47,309 nt of DNA from Desulfosporosinus sp. I2 (GCF_000960765.1 NZ_JYNH01000020.1:1-47309); one strand, 5' to 3'. Counted from the first letter of the stretch, positions 16,660 through 26,206 are shown. The notes: generated by a model not told the origin, from the letters alone. Numbers and translations: made by a program.

Positions 16660-17492
16660 TAGGACTTTCCTCCCTTCGCTAGGGGATTAACCATAATGAT
16701 ATTTTGTTGGAATAGTTTTTGCACGACCGTTGCCACTGTTGCGGCAGGATCTTTCGTGCCGTCCATGATTTCTCCACCACTGCGACCGGGGGGTGCAAAA
16801 ATCCTCGAGACACTGGTCGGTGACCCTTTTAGACCCATTTTTTTGGTATCAAAGGATAATGACTTGACATCCCAAACCTCAGGCTCATAGGCTGCGGCTT
16901 TCATCATATTGGGTAAGCTTGCATACCTCAAGTCATTGAGTTCTTTTTCAACAGTAATCAGAGCTGGCAACTGAGCTTGAACAATTTGACGACCACTCTC
17001 AGTTTTACGTTCTACTGTTACAGTCGTTTCTGTAAGTTCTTGAATTTTAATAGCGTATGTTAACTGCGGGAAATCCAAGCGTTGGGCAATTCCTGGGCCT
17101 GTTTGAGCGGTGTCTCCATCAATGGCCTCTTTGCCAGCAAAGACAAGGTCAATCGGATCTGTTTCCTGTATCTTTTGGATCGCGGATGAAAGAATATAAG
17201 CTGTTGCTAAGGAATCCGACCCTCCAAACGCACGGTCACTAAGTAAAATAGCTCGATCAGCTCCAAACGTCATTGCTTTTTTGAGAGCCTCTTTGGCTTG
17301 AGGTGGGCCCATACTAACGATTGTGACTTTACCTCCGACTTTTTCCTTAAGGCGAATAGCCTCTTCCAATCCATGGGCATCATAGGGGTTAATGATTGAT
17401 GGCACGCCCTCACGCATGAGGGTATTTGTAATTGGATCAATCCTAACTTCGGATGTATCCGGAACTTGCTTTAGGCAGACCACAAAGTGCAC
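16659..17492 (-). CDS. etfB: Electron transfer flavoprotein beta subunit (FixA)
   Basis: GTG 17492 is chosen as start because GGAGGGG lies just ahead and the protein then begins MHFVVCLKQVPDTSEVRID, as in the family; the in-frame ATG 16 codons upstream would add a non-conserved tail. The protein has 277 residues. NPYDAHGLEEA and GKEAIDGDTAQTGP mark the ETF-beta fold. The DGDTAQTGP loop is the FAD contact associated with bifurcating ETFs that also bind NAD(H). It is the first gene of etfB-etfA-fixC-fixX. The promoter is not clear in the spacer up to the thioredoxin reductase gene. Confidence 0.93.
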   Translation of the reverse strand: MHFVVCLKQVPDTSEVRIDPITNTLMREGVPSIINPYDAHGLEEAIRLKEKVGGKVTIVSMGPPQAKEALKKAMTFGADRAILLSDRAFGGSDSLATAYILSSAIQKIQETDPIDLVFAGKEAIDGDTAQTGPGIAQRLDFPQLTYAIKIQELTETTVTVERKTESGRQIVQAQLPALITVEKELNDLRYASLPNMMKAAAYEPEVWDVKSLSFDTKKMGLKGSPTSVSRIFAPPGRSGGEIMDGTKDPAATVATVVQKLFQQNIIMVNPLAKGGKS

Positions 17493-17627
17493 GAAAACCC
17501 CTCCATATTCCTCTAATATTTTAGAAGCTGTAAAATTCAATTAATTTTATCGTATTACAAAGCACAGAAAATTTCAAGACTAATTTCGACATTATTTTTA
17601 AATTCTTAAGAATTTCCCAAAATTGAT

Positions 17628-18545
17628 CTAGTTATCACATTCAGATAGGTACTTTTCTACTTCTACTGCAGCTAGCGCTCCATCTCCAACAGCGGTTGCC
17701 ACTTGACGTAGAGGAGTATTACGGATATCACCTGCAGCATATACCCCTTGAATGTTGGTTTGTAAACGATGATCGGTAAGAATATACCCTCGGTCGTCCG
17801 TCTCAATTTCCTCATTAATAAATTGACCATTTGGATCTGTGCCGACATAGATAAAGACACCATCAGCATGGATCTCCCGTTGAACGCCACTTATCACATC
17901 CTGAATACGCACACCCTCTACATGATTTGATCCCATGATTTCCTCAACGACGGCGTTAAGTTCAAAACGTATTTTCGGATTTCCTTTAGCGCGGTTCATG
18001 GCGATCTGTGAGGCTCGGAAACCTGTACGACGGTGTACAATAATAACCTCCTCCGCAAATTTAGTAAGATATGCTCCTTCTTCAAGCGCAGCATCCCCCC
18101 CGCCTACAACGACAACGGTTTTACCCTTGAAAAAGGCTCCGTCACAGGTAGCACAATAAGAGACGCCCCCCCCTCGAAATGTGTCCTCACCTGGAACACC
18201 CAACAAACGTGGTTTGGAACCTGCCGTGATAATAATCGCACGTGCTTCGAGGACTTGAGAATTTGTGTGAATTTTTTTGATCTGTTCTTTAAGATCTAAT
18301 TTTTGAACTTCTTCAAAGATAAACTCTACCCCAAACGTTATGGCTTGTTTATGAAATAAATTCATTAACTCATACCCATTAATACCATTTGGGAATCCCG
18401 GATAGTTCTCAATGTTTTCTGTCGAGGCTGCTTGTCCTCCAGGCATTGCTAATTCAACAATTGCGGTCTTAAGCCCTCCACGACTAGCATAGATTCCAGC
18501 CGTAAGGCCTGCAGGACCTGCCCCAACAATTATCACGTCATACAT
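17628..18545 (-). CDS. trxB: Thioredoxin reductase
   Basis: This 305-residue NAD(P)H-dependent flavoenzyme has the FAD site VGAGPAGLTAGIYASRGG, the redox-active pair Cys131-Ala-Thr-Cys134 in CATCDGAFF, the pyridine nucleotide site VVVVGGGDAALEEG, and the C-terminal FAD motif GVYAAGDIRN. It reduces thioredoxin or a related dithiol protein. AAAGGAG precedes ATG 18545. An inverted repeat of CsoR/CstR type lies about 40-60 bases upstream of the start and may control it. Confidence 0.95.
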   Translation of the reverse strand: MYDVIIVGAGPAGLTAGIYASRGGLKTAIVELAMPGGQAASTENIENYPGFPNGINGYELMNLFHKQAITFGVEFIFEEVQKLDLKEQIKKIHTNSQVLEARAIIITAGSKPRLLGVPGEDTFRGGGVSYCATCDGAFFKGKTVVVVGGGDAALEEGAYLTKFAEEVIIVHRRTGFRASQIAMNRAKGNPKIRFELNAVVEEIMGSNHVEGVRIQDVISGVQREIHADGVFIYVGTDPNGQFINEEIETDDRGYILTDHRLQTNIQGVYAAGDIRNTPLRQVATAVGDGALAAVEVEKYLSECDN

Positions 18546-18587
18546 AACTTTTCATCTCCTTTGAAATACTTATAGATCATCCACAAT

Positions 18588-18604
18588 ATACCCCTTATGG
18601 GTAT
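18588..18604 (-). promoter_or_regulatory. CsoR/CstR-like inverted repeat upstream of trxB
   Basis: ATACCC-CTTAT-GGGTAT is a perfect six-base inverted repeat with a five-base spacer. It has the C-tract/G-tract form seen in operators of the CsoR family (copper- or persulfide-sensing repressors). A -10-like TATACT lies just upstream on the minus strand, so a bound repressor would cover the transcription start. No CsoR gene is in the window, so the regulator is inferred from sequence form only. Confidence 0.45.
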
Positions 18605-18775
18605 TTAAGCATAGTATACCATATCTAATCTAATTTTTAAAAAGAAATTAAACCATATTTTGAAAATGAATGAAGGTATTTCGTTTTTGTGGGAAGAATA
18701 TATTTATGATATCTTAGTATTGCACATATTTTTATAGTTAATCAAGATTTCTTGAGTTTAAAGGAGGAGTCACTA

Positions 18776-21523
18776 TTGCACCGTTTTATCAAATTTCTTA
18801 TTGCCTTAATGATACTTATCTCTGTCTTGGTCGCTTCTAGTGGTTTATTCGAAGATTGGTTGTGGTTTAAAGATCTTGGATATGCTCAATTATTTTGGAC
18901 CCCACTTTTAAGCAAAACACTTTTTCAAGCTGTCAACGGAACAATATTATTTATTTTCATGGCAGGGACTTTACTATCGATTCGCCATTCTATTGTCACG
19001 TTTGTTAATGAGCGCTTACGCCTTCGATTGAGATTAGTACAAGATATGAACCGCCCTGTCTTAAGTTTAAGTCAACGAAGGGTCACAGTATTGTTACTCA
19101 TTATTTCAGCCATAGTCAGTTTTGGAGTCAGCTTTGTGGTTGGTTTCACCGGCTGGTTAGATATCTTGTCCTTTACGCATGCTACCCAATTTAACCAAGT
19201 CGATCCAATTTTCGGTAAAGATTTGGCGTTTTATTTCTTTCAACTTCCTTTTTTACAAACCTTATATAATGCATTTTTTGGTCCTTTATTTTTGCTTACC
19301 TTTTTCACATTCATTTTCTATGTTGTAACCGGTGTCATACGTTTTCGTTCCAGAAAACTTTGGCAAAAGGGAGCAATCCTAATAGGCGCAGCCTCAAGAA
19401 AACATTTGGCACTCTTAATAGGAATCATCCTAGCCTTAAAAGCGTTTGGATATTATCTTGATATTTTTCAGTTATTATATTCTGTCCATGGACACGTAGT
19501 TGGAGCTGGATTTACAGACCTAAATATTACTCTTCCAGCTTTAAAACTTTTAGTAGTTGTTAGCATCTTGGGAGCTATTTTCGCCTTCTTATCTCTTGTT
19601 TTTACCGATTCACGCTTATTAACCGTTCCAGTCACTGGGATTTTTGTAGTTGGAATTCTAGTGAATAGCATTTTTCCAGCACTTGTTCAATCGTTTATTG
19701 TTCTACCGAACGAACTCAGCAAAGAACAACCCTACATCCAAAATGAAATTCAATTGACACGATTCGGATATGGTTTGGATCGGGTTAAAGACATTGAATA
19801 TCCTGGTAACGTACCAATCACAACGGATGCTTTAAAGGCGGATGAAGGAACTCTCAATAACATCCGACTTAATGATGCTCGACCTATGTTACAAACTTAT
19901 AATCAGAAACAAGGCATCAGACTTTATTATAAATTTAATGATATTGATATTGACCGATATACCATCAATGGAGAATATCGTCAAGTCATGATTGGTCCAA
20001 GAGAAATATCAACTCCCGATTTGGATCCTAAGGCAAAAACGTTTGTCAATGAACGTTTTAAATACACGCACGGTTTCGGCGCCTCTGCCTCATTTGCTAA
20101 TGCCGTCACTTCCGAGGGCCTACCCTCCTTTGCCATTAAGGATGTTCCACCGGTCAGCGAGTTCACAGAATTCAAAATGTCCGAGCCACGAATCTATTTC
20201 GGTGAACTAACCAATAACTGGGTCGTCGCCAATACTACAGTAAAAGAATTTGATTATCCCCTAGGAAACACAAATGCAGAAAATTCCTATAAAGGTAAAA
20301 CCGGGCTCCAGTTAACCCCACTTAATAAGTTAATGCTTTCCTTACGCCATGGGACCCCACGCTTCTACCTGGCCAGTGAAGTGACATCTGCGAGTAAATT
20401 ACTTGTGTACCGTAATATAAAGGACAGAGTTCAAAAACTAGCACCCTTTCTAACCTATGATATGGACCCTTATATGGTTATTGATAACGGACGTATAAAG
20501 TGGATCATGGATGCCTATACCACATCCGGCGCCCTTCCTTATTCTAATATGTATCCAAATCAGGAATTTAACTACATCCGAAACTCTGTTAAAGTGATCC
20601 TTGATGCTTATGACGGAACCGTTGATTTTTATGCAATCGATCCTCAAGACCCAATTCTAAAAACCTACATGAAAATATTCCCAGGTGTATTTAAGGATTT
20701 TTCAAGCTTGTCAGAGAGCTTAAAGGCTCACCTTCGTTATCCTGAAACGCTTTTTAGCGTTCAAAGCAATATGCTTAAAACCTTCCATATGACTAATTCC
20801 TCGGTTTTCTACAATAAGGAAGACTCTTGGGACATCGCTAAAGAACTTTTTGAAACCAAGCCTCAAAACGTGGCACCCTATTATACCATCATGAAAATTC
20901 CAGGTGAAGCTAAACCTGAATTTGTACTGATGCTTCCCTTTACCCCTGCTTCTAGCGCTACGAATACGCGAAATAACATGATTGCTTGGATGGCAGCGCG
21001 AATGGATCAAGAGCATTACGGTGAATTATTACTTTATAAGCTACCTAAGAATATTGAAATTGACGGTCCATTACAAATTGAATCACGGATTGACCAAGAC
21101 CCTGAAATTTCTAAACAACTTTCCTTATGGGATCAAAAAGGTTCAAGTGTCATTCGAGGAAATCTCTTAGCTCTTCCAATCGGAGGTAACTTTCTCTATG
21201 TTGAACCAATCTATCTGCAATCAGATAAAGGTGGAAGTATCCCAGAAATGAAACGAGTTGTCTTAGCTTACCAAGATCGTTTGGTGATGACCGATAATAT
21301 TGGTTCAGCATTAACCCAACTCTTTGGTGAAGGAGCGCCTCAACCGACGACACCTGGCCAGAGTATCCCAGCTCCCAGCACGCCACCTCAAACTCCCAAC
21401 CCCAACTTGAATGCACCAACCATGTCATCTGTCATTGACCAAATGAATCAAATTCGCACCTTGCTAGATAATCTGGAAGCCCAACTTAAAGGATTAGAAA
21501 GTGCTCCCAGTGAAACTCCATAA
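18776..21523 (+). CDS. UPF0182-family membrane protein
   Basis: TTG 18776 follows AGGAGG by eight bases and gives 915 residues beginning MHRFIKFLIALMILIS. The first TTG at 18752 precedes that ribosome site and is unlikely. The N-terminal third has about seven membrane helices. The remaining two thirds form a large extracytoplasmic part with family-typical LRHGTPRFYLASEV and YPETLFSVQ. The tail at about 850-880 is Pro/Thr-rich and ends in a short coiled coil (SSVIDQMNQIRTLLDNLEAQ). UPF0182 proteins are about 900 residues long and have no established biochemical role. The gene stands alone on the plus strand. Confidence 0.92.
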   Translation: MHRFIKFLIALMILISVLVASSGLFEDWLWFKDLGYAQLFWTPLLSKTLFQAVNGTILFIFMAGTLLSIRHSIVTFVNERLRLRLRLVQDMNRPVLSLSQRRVTVLLLIISAIVSFGVSFVVGFTGWLDILSFTHATQFNQVDPIFGKDLAFYFFQLPFLQTLYNAFFGPLFLLTFFTFIFYVVTGVIRFRSRKLWQKGAILIGAASRKHLALLIGIILALKAFGYYLDIFQLLYSVHGHVVGAGFTDLNITLPALKLLVVVSILGAIFAFLSLVFTDSRLLTVPVTGIFVVGILVNSIFPALVQSFIVLPNELSKEQPYIQNEIQLTRFGYGLDRVKDIEYPGNVPITTDALKADEGTLNNIRLNDARPMLQTYNQKQGIRLYYKFNDIDIDRYTINGEYRQVMIGPREISTPDLDPKAKTFVNERFKYTHGFGASASFANAVTSEGLPSFAIKDVPPVSEFTEFKMSEPRIYFGELTNNWVVANTTVKEFDYPLGNTNAENSYKGKTGLQLTPLNKLMLSLRHGTPRFYLASEVTSASKLLVYRNIKDRVQKLAPFLTYDMDPYMVIDNGRIKWIMDAYTTSGALPYSNMYPNQEFNYIRNSVKVILDAYDGTVDFYAIDPQDPILKTYMKIFPGVFKDFSSLSESLKAHLRYPETLFSVQSNMLKTFHMTNSSVFYNKEDSWDIAKELFETKPQNVAPYYTIMKIPGEAKPEFVLMLPFTPASSATNTRNNMIAWMAARMDQEHYGELLLYKLPKNIEIDGPLQIESRIDQDPEISKQLSLWDQKGSSVIRGNLLALPIGGNFLYVEPIYLQSDKGGSIPEMKRVVLAYQDRLVMTDNIGSALTQLFGEGAPQPTTPGQSIPAPSTPPQTPNPNLNAPTMSSVIDQMNQIRTLLDNLEAQLKGLESAPSETP

Positions 21524-21556
21524 GCTTCTAAAATCAGAATGAGGATTACACAGCAT

Positions 21557-21624
21557 GGAGTATAACAAGAAGAGATGGCTGCTCTTATGACCTAAGAGTA
21601 ACCATCTTTTTCTTGTTATGCTCC
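21557..21624. terminator. Long bidirectional terminator hairpin
   Basis: A long imperfect stem: GGAGTATAACAAGAA at the left pairs with TTCTTGTTATGCTCC at the right (one mismatch), with GATGG/CCATC and CTCTTA/TAAGAG inside. It lies between the convergent UPF0182 gene and the minus-strand propeller-like gene, with T-rich sequence on both outer sides, so it can serve both. Confidence 0.85.
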
Positions 21625-21654
21625 TTTTGATATTCAATTCCTCAGAATTTGTTT

Positions 21655-22908
21655 TTATTGTTTGATGGGCTGTAACTCAACATTAGTAGACGTTCCCGAT
21701 CGAATCAACTGAATAAGCTCGGCACCATCATCTGAGATGTAATTTTCGTCCCCTTGTAATTTAACTTCATTTAGTTGACCATTCGTAATAATATAAGCAG
21801 TACTTTGATCATTAATGACTACCTGGCCTTTTGAACCAATTAGCGCCATACCACTCTTATAGGGTATAGAGCCTTCCCACTCTGTTTTAAGAGCCGGATT
21901 AATTGTTACGTCCGTACGATCCGCCGTTGTCTTAATCTTAACAAGCATATTATTGTTTATTTCCCCAATATACACCTTTCCATCTCTAACTCCTATGACT
22001 CTATCCTTACTATTTTTTGAAATTACTACTCGTTTATCCCCACTTAAAGCAACAATTTGTTGGGTTCCTCCAAGTTTACTGTTAATATAGAGAGTTCCAT
22101 ATCGATCCGAAGCAGCCATATCATCTATGGACTCACCTGATTTGCTCATGGTCCGCACATTTTTCATAACATCAATTTCCATAAGAAGTTCACTCGTACC
22201 GTTCTTGACTGTCAAGTAAATTAAATTGGTCGACGTTGAGAATACCAATTCTTCAATTTTCCCCCCTGCAGGGAAATTGCTAATTGTTTGATTAAATCGA
22301 TCATCAGGGGCAGTATCCTCATTGCTATCTGGAAGCTCAAGAGAATATAGTTCTGTAATCTGAGGGTTTCCATAACGTGCTTCAACCTTGGGTTTAACTG
22401 GAACCTCTTTTGGGGTCTCTTTTGGTACTTCTTTGTTAGTTTTTTGGTTAGGGTCTTCTGTTTTTGGTTGTACTGTCGACTCTTGTTGAGTCGTCGGAGT
22501 CTGGGTGGGTTGCACGGTAACATACGTTACAGGATTCGGATTTTTTTTAGCATAAAAATAAATAAGTGTATCCCGATCGGGTAACCATTGGTACGTGAGT
22601 ACACCCATTGTTAGATCCGTTGGGGAGGGAAGTTTCTTTTCAAAAACAAGCTTTTCTTTGGTAAGATTAAAGACTTTAAGTGTCCCATTTTCTGTATAGG
22701 CCAAATAATCCTTAGCATAGGATATTTGAATATTTTTAAGATTGGTACCGGGAATGATTGCTTTAAGTTGTTTTGTAATGGGTACATTGTCAGCTCCTGG
22801 AGGAGATAGGACATTAGCAACTTGTTGATTCAAAAAGGCATAAGCTCCAAATTGCAGGAGGAGTGATACTAGTGTCCAAACCAATATAATACGCAATTTC
22901 TTTTTCAT
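21655..22908 (-). CDS. Membrane-anchored protein with propeller-like extracytoplasmic domain, unknown function
   Basis: A 417-residue protein with an N-terminal membrane anchor at about 6-27 (IILVWTLVSLLLQFGAYAFL) and no lipobox. The outer part has repeated short beta-rich units such as YLAYTENGTLKVFNL and GTLYINSKLGGTQQIVALSG, suggesting a WD40/beta-propeller-like fold. A low-complexity Thr/Pro/Lys/Glu-rich insert lies at about 130-180. The ATG has AAGGAG nine bases ahead. It lies 33 bases after the phosphodiester-glycosidase-like gene and is probably in one operon with it. Function is not known. Confidence 0.75.
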   Translation of the reverse strand: MKKKLRIILVWTLVSLLLQFGAYAFLNQQVANVLSPPGADNVPITKQLKAIIPGTNLKNIQISYAKDYLAYTENGTLKVFNLTKEKLVFEKKLPSPTDLTMGVLTYQWLPDRDTLIYFYAKKNPNPVTYVTVQPTQTPTTQQESTVQPKTEDPNQKTNKEVPKETPKEVPVKPKVEARYGNPQITELYSLELPDSNEDTAPDDRFNQTISNFPAGGKIEELVFSTSTNLIYLTVKNGTSELLMEIDVMKNVRTMSKSGESIDDMAASDRYGTLYINSKLGGTQQIVALSGDKRVVISKNSKDRVIGVRDGKVYIGEINNNMLVKIKTTADRTDVTINPALKTEWEGSIPYKSGMALIGSKGQVVINDQSTAYIITNGQLNEVKLQGDENYISDDGAELIQLIRSGTSTNVELQPIKQ

Positions 22909-22941
22909 GCGAGATTTCTCCTTTATAGTACATTTATAATT

Positions 22942-23907
22942 TTAGGGGGTCACTACAAAGGCAGTGGGGATATACCGTTCACCGAAAATGTTCCAAAGTC
23001 GATTCATTATTTTTCCGTTATAAACGAGCTCTGAAGAAGAACCTCCATCAAGGTTAATTGCATTGACTGCATGATAGTCAATAAATACATTCATAAGATC
23101 ACGCAAAGTTGCCCCTATACTCCATGTAGGTTGTCGCCCATCAATAACAACAAAGATGACGGTTCCATCCGCCATTTGCCCTATTCCAGTTCGTGGAGCA
23201 ATGCCCCAACCACCATCTCCGGAAATTACTGGTTTACCATCCTCGATTAAATTAGGTTCAAAGGTTACTACCTCGCGCATATTTTTCTCTACTAATTGGT
23301 TCGCTGTCATTTTACCAAGAACCAATTCTCCTTTATTATTAAACCCTACAATATTTACAGCTTTATCACCCACGTTGTTGTGGACCAGCTTTCCGTCATG
23401 CATAGTTAATCCATCAGGAAATGAACCATTTCCTTTTCCGTCGGGGTCGTAGAAACCACCAGCATTAATCCCAGCAATAGCATTCAGATCCTTAACTAAG
23501 TCGCTAACACGTTCGCCCGTAACTCCTATTTCTTGAGTCACCGCTAATTTGACACGCTTAGGATCTTTGATCAACATTACTTTTCCTTTGAAGCTGCGAC
23601 CTTGAATATCTTCAATTGTGATTCCAGAATCCTTATCCGTTATTACTTTCGTGCGTCCTAGGGTTGCTCCTTCACTCATTCCCTGAGATGAATTTAAAGC
23701 CATAATTCGATCGATTTCAGATTGAGATAGGAACGCCTGCACAACTTGTGGGTGCCTTGACATGTACACTGCTCCAACAGCAACATTTTTAAGAGATTGG
23801 AAAGGTCCCCAAAACAACACAAATGGAACGAGGATGAATGCAAAAATAATATTGAAACCTAAAAATAAAAAAATCTTTTTTATTCTAATTCTACTCTTCG
23901 TTTTCAT
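22942..23907 (-). CDS. Phosphodiester glycosidase (NAGPA/DUF2233) domain protein, membrane-anchored
   Basis: A 321-residue protein with an anchor at about 10-33 and an extracytoplasmic domain. Typical motifs of the N-acetylglucosamine-1-phosphodiester alpha-N-acetylglucosaminidase family are INAGGFYDPDG, GDGGWGIAPRTGIGQM, VVIDGRQPTWSIGATL and the C-terminal AINLDGGSSSELVYNG. Family members cleave sugar phosphodiesters in cell-wall or exopolysaccharide material; the substrate here is unknown. GAAGGAG lies upstream of the ATG. It is the first gene of a two-gene unit with the propeller-like protein. Confidence 0.88.
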   Translation of the reverse strand: MKTKSRIRIKKIFLFLGFNIIFAFILVPFVLFWGPFQSLKNVAVGAVYMSRHPQVVQAFLSQSEIDRIMALNSSQGMSEGATLGRTKVITDKDSGITIEDIQGRSFKGKVMLIKDPKRVKLAVTQEIGVTGERVSDLVKDLNAIAGINAGGFYDPDGKGNGSFPDGLTMHDGKLVHNNVGDKAVNIVGFNNKGELVLGKMTANQLVEKNMREVVTFEPNLIEDGKPVISGDGGWGIAPRTGIGQMADGTVIFVVIDGRQPTWSIGATLRDLMNVFIDYHAVNAINLDGGSSSELVYNGKIMNRLWNIFGERYIPTAFVVTP

Positions 23908-24257
23908 GCAAGCTTTATCTCCTTCTTCAATAATAAAACAAATTAAATTTTTAACAAGATTTCTATTGTATAGTTTTCCTTTTCAAAAAAAACTACCGCA
24001 GAAATACAATGTGCGGCTAAAATCACGGACAATAATATCCAATTCTTAGTAACATTGATCAATTCCTGAAATAAGAATACTTTTGATTCAAATTGCACCT
24101 TTCTCAGTATAACAAAACATGTATATTCTATCAAGGATTGTCTGTAAAGTATCTGCTAATTATATTTAATAATTCAGCCCAATTTATACCATCCAATTAT
24201 CGTTTGTTAATTTAAACTAACCCGCTGAGAATTCCTGACGATTAATAAAAAATTAAA
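23908..24257. other. AT-rich spacer without a supported gene
   Basis: The spacer between the glycosidase-like gene and the osmC terminator is AT-rich. It presumably holds the promoter of the minus-strand glycosidase/propeller pair. A 63-codon minus-strand frame (23943-24134) has no ribosome site and a composition unlike real genes here. I see nothing else. Confidence 0.6.
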
Positions 24258-24280
24258 ACCGTCCTTTATATAAGAACGGC
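24258..24280 (-). terminator. Terminator of the osmC gene
   Basis: On the minus strand GCCGTTCTT pairs with AAGGACGGT (one mismatch) and is followed by TTTAATTTTTT. It lies about 30 bases after the osmC stop. Confidence 0.8.
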
Positions 24281-24308
24281 TCTATCTTTTAATCCATTAC
24301 AATTATGT

Positions 24309-24731
24309 TTATCCCTTGGTGGGGTAAATTTCAATCCTGTAGGTTAAATTAGCAGCTTTATCAATCATGTTAGCAACACTGCAATATTTACCCATTGAAA
24401 GTTGTACTGCTCGCTGAAGTTTATCCTCAGGAAGAGCATTACCCCAAAACATATAAACTACTTCAATATCTTTAAAAACTCTCGGATGGTCGTTAGAACG
24501 TTCACCTTCCACGGTTGTTTCAAAACGCTGAACTTTAACCTGCATCTTTTGAAGAATAGCGACAATGTCCATACCACTACATCCGGCGATTGACATAAGA
24601 AGAAGTTCCATTGGACTAGTTCCATGCCCAGTTCCTCCAGCATTAATACTAGCGTCCATATTGGTCATGACCTTAGTACTTCCTTCACCCTGAAAATGCA
24701 TTCCTTTTATATGTTTGACAGATACTTTCAT
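24309..24731 (-). CDS. OsmC family protein (peroxide/organic hydroperoxide reductase-like)
   Basis: This 140-residue protein has the OsmC/Ohr fold with both conserved cysteines: one in IAGCSGMDIVAILQKM and one in LSMGKYCSVANMI. The closest relatives by pattern are the YhfA-type OsmC proteins, thought to act as thiol peroxidases or to handle reactive thiol species. GGGAG lies seven bases before the ATG. The gene is monocistronic with its own terminator, and an ANTAR regulator gene lies 60 bases upstream. Confidence 0.88.
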   Translation of the reverse strand: MKVSVKHIKGMHFQGEGSTKVMTNMDASINAGGTGHGTSPMELLLMSIAGCSGMDIVAILQKMQVKVQRFETTVEGERSNDHPRVFKDIEVVYMFWGNALPEDKLQRAVQLSMGKYCSVANMIDKAANLTYRIEIYPTKG

Positions 24732-24791
24732 GACTAGACTCCCTTTCGTTAGGTTCCTACAATCCAGCTAATTAATACAAGCATTCAATAT

Positions 24792-25373
24792 TTATTCGGA
24801 ATTAGGAAGCCACAGTCCCTTAAGAACATCTTGAGAGACGGCACGAATAGACTTACGTGTGGACATTGCTTGACTACGCAAAGCTGAATAAGCAGCCTGT
24901 TCAGTGAAACCTCGTTGTTCAATGAGAGAAAGTGTAGCTTGAAAAACTATTTTTCGTGTTTTTAATTCTTCCTCTAATCGTTGGATTTGCTGGGTGTATT
25001 TGGTTTCAAGGGCATAACGATGTTCTGCAAGTTGAATAGCTGCAGCTATTTCTAGCATATTGCAAGGATAAAGAATTACGTGATGAGCATCAGCCTCAAT
25101 GGCTTCTGACAAGACATGATGCTCTTCTCGGGTTAGTACTACAATGACCGGACAGAGATGTTGTACAATTAGATTCTGAAGAACTTCAGACGAACTTAGT
25201 CCATGTAGATTCCACCCTATAATAATTAGATCAGGTTCAAACCGATGGGCAAGGCGTAGCGCCTCCATCCCGTTGTCCGTTGTTGAAAGAACCTGATAAT
25301 TTGCCAAGGGCAACATCGATTTAATTTCCTGATTTAATGATCCTTTTTGAGAAACCAATATTGCCCTTTTCAC
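24792..25373 (-). CDS. ANTAR-domain antiterminator with degenerate receiver domain
   Basis: A 193-residue protein with an N-terminal CheY-like domain (1-115), a coiled coil (about 118-135) and a C-terminal ANTAR RNA-binding domain (about 135-190: FTEQAAYSALRSQAMSTR). ANTAR proteins bind paired hairpins in leader RNA and stop termination, as in NasT and AmiR. The receiver lacks the usual acidic pair (VSQ instead of VDD). The phosphoacceptor Asp is Gly53 in LIIIGWNLHG, and the later Lys is also missing, so phosphorylation control is unlikely. The start is GTG with a weak ribosome site. The target RNA is unknown. Confidence 0.85.
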   Translation of the reverse strand: MKRAILVSQKGSLNQEIKSMLPLANYQVLSTTDNGMEALRLAHRFEPDLIIIGWNLHGLSSSEVLQNLIVQHLCPVIVVLTREEHHVLSEAIEADAHHVILYPCNMLEIAAAIQLAEHRYALETKYTQQIQRLEEELKTRKIVFQATLSLIEQRGFTEQAAYSALRSQAMSTRKSIRAVSQDVLKGLWLPNSE

Positions 25374-25481
25374 CCTAAATCACCCACTCCATATTGTTCT
25401 TAATTACCGATTTATGTTTAGTTCCCCAAACTTTCGACAGTCGGAAGATATATCCCTGCAGATTAATGAACTCTAATATTA

Positions 25482-25502
25482 CAAAACGCTCCATAGGAGC
25501 GT
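25482..25502 (-). terminator. Short terminator hairpin
   Basis: ACGCTCC-ATA-GGAGCGT is a perfect seven-pair stem, followed on the minus strand by TTTTG. It lies 51 bases after the stop of the 25553-26206 gene. Confidence 0.7.
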
Positions 25503-25552
25503 CATTTATAGACTATTTATCCACGTCTAAGATTTTAATGACTATAGATATA

Positions 25553-26206
25553 CTATTTCGCTACTGCGTCTCTCTGATCCTCTTCCAACGGAAACTCTAA
25601 ATCTTGTCTCTTAAATGGCTGATCAGAAATTCCTGTCCTTAAGCGTAATGGAAAAATAAGGACTAATAAAGCAAACCCTCCCATAGAAAGCGCAAAATAC
25701 TGAAGCGATAAAACTGAAAAGATAACAATTGTAAGATTAGAAGAAGTTCCTATAGCATAACTAAAAGGTTTAACTAATTTTAAATTAGCTTTTTGACGTT
25801 GCTCTAGCGTAACATCAGAGCCTGTATTATTCGAATGAATCCAGACTGGCTTCCCTTCGAAATCGACGGAATTTATTAACTGATTCCCAGCCTTATAAAA
25901 GGGATCTAATGAAGAAATATAAATAAACCCTTTAGTGGTAAAAATCTTATCGAGTTCAACAGAAGCACCAGTTATAGCAGCTTTAGTATACGTTCTTTCA
26001 ATTCTCAAGATATCCTCTTCACTAACATTTATGGGGCCATTATCTGTAATTATGGTGTATAGTCCGCGGTCAACCAATTCTATGTTCGAAACTTTAACAT
26101 CCAAGAACAAGATTCCAAGCATGGTCATTAAAATAATAGAAAGGCTTATTAATATTGTTGCTCCAGCAACTCGTTCTCGATCTATCATATTTCCTTTTAT
26201 AAACAC
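25553..26206 (-). CDS. Membrane protein of unknown function
   Basis: A 217-residue protein not assigned to a family. It has a membrane helix at about 14-34 (ATILISLSIILMTMLGILFL), an extracytoplasmic stretch of about 115 residues and two close hydrophobic segments at about 155-195, then a charged tail ending in DQRDAVAK. The start is GTG 26206 with AAGGAC about ten bases ahead; ATG 26188 is possible but its AAAGGA is too close. A terminator follows. Nothing indicates catalytic activity. Confidence 0.6.
   Translation of the reverse strand: MFIKGNMIDRERVAGATILISLSIILMTMLGILFLDVKVSNIELVDRGLYTIITDNGPINVSEEDILRIERTYTKAAITGASVELDKIFTTKGFIYISSLDPFYKAGNQLINSVDFEGKPVWIHSNNTGSDVTLEQRQKANLKLVKPFSYAIGTSSNLTIVIFSVLSLQYFALSMGGFALLVLIFPLRLRTGISDQPFKRQDLEFPLEEDQRDAVAK

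Noticed and set aside
23943-24134. 63-codon minus-strand frame between the glycosidase-like gene and osmC
   Set aside because: No ribosome site, no recognisable domain, and composition like the AT-rich spacer.
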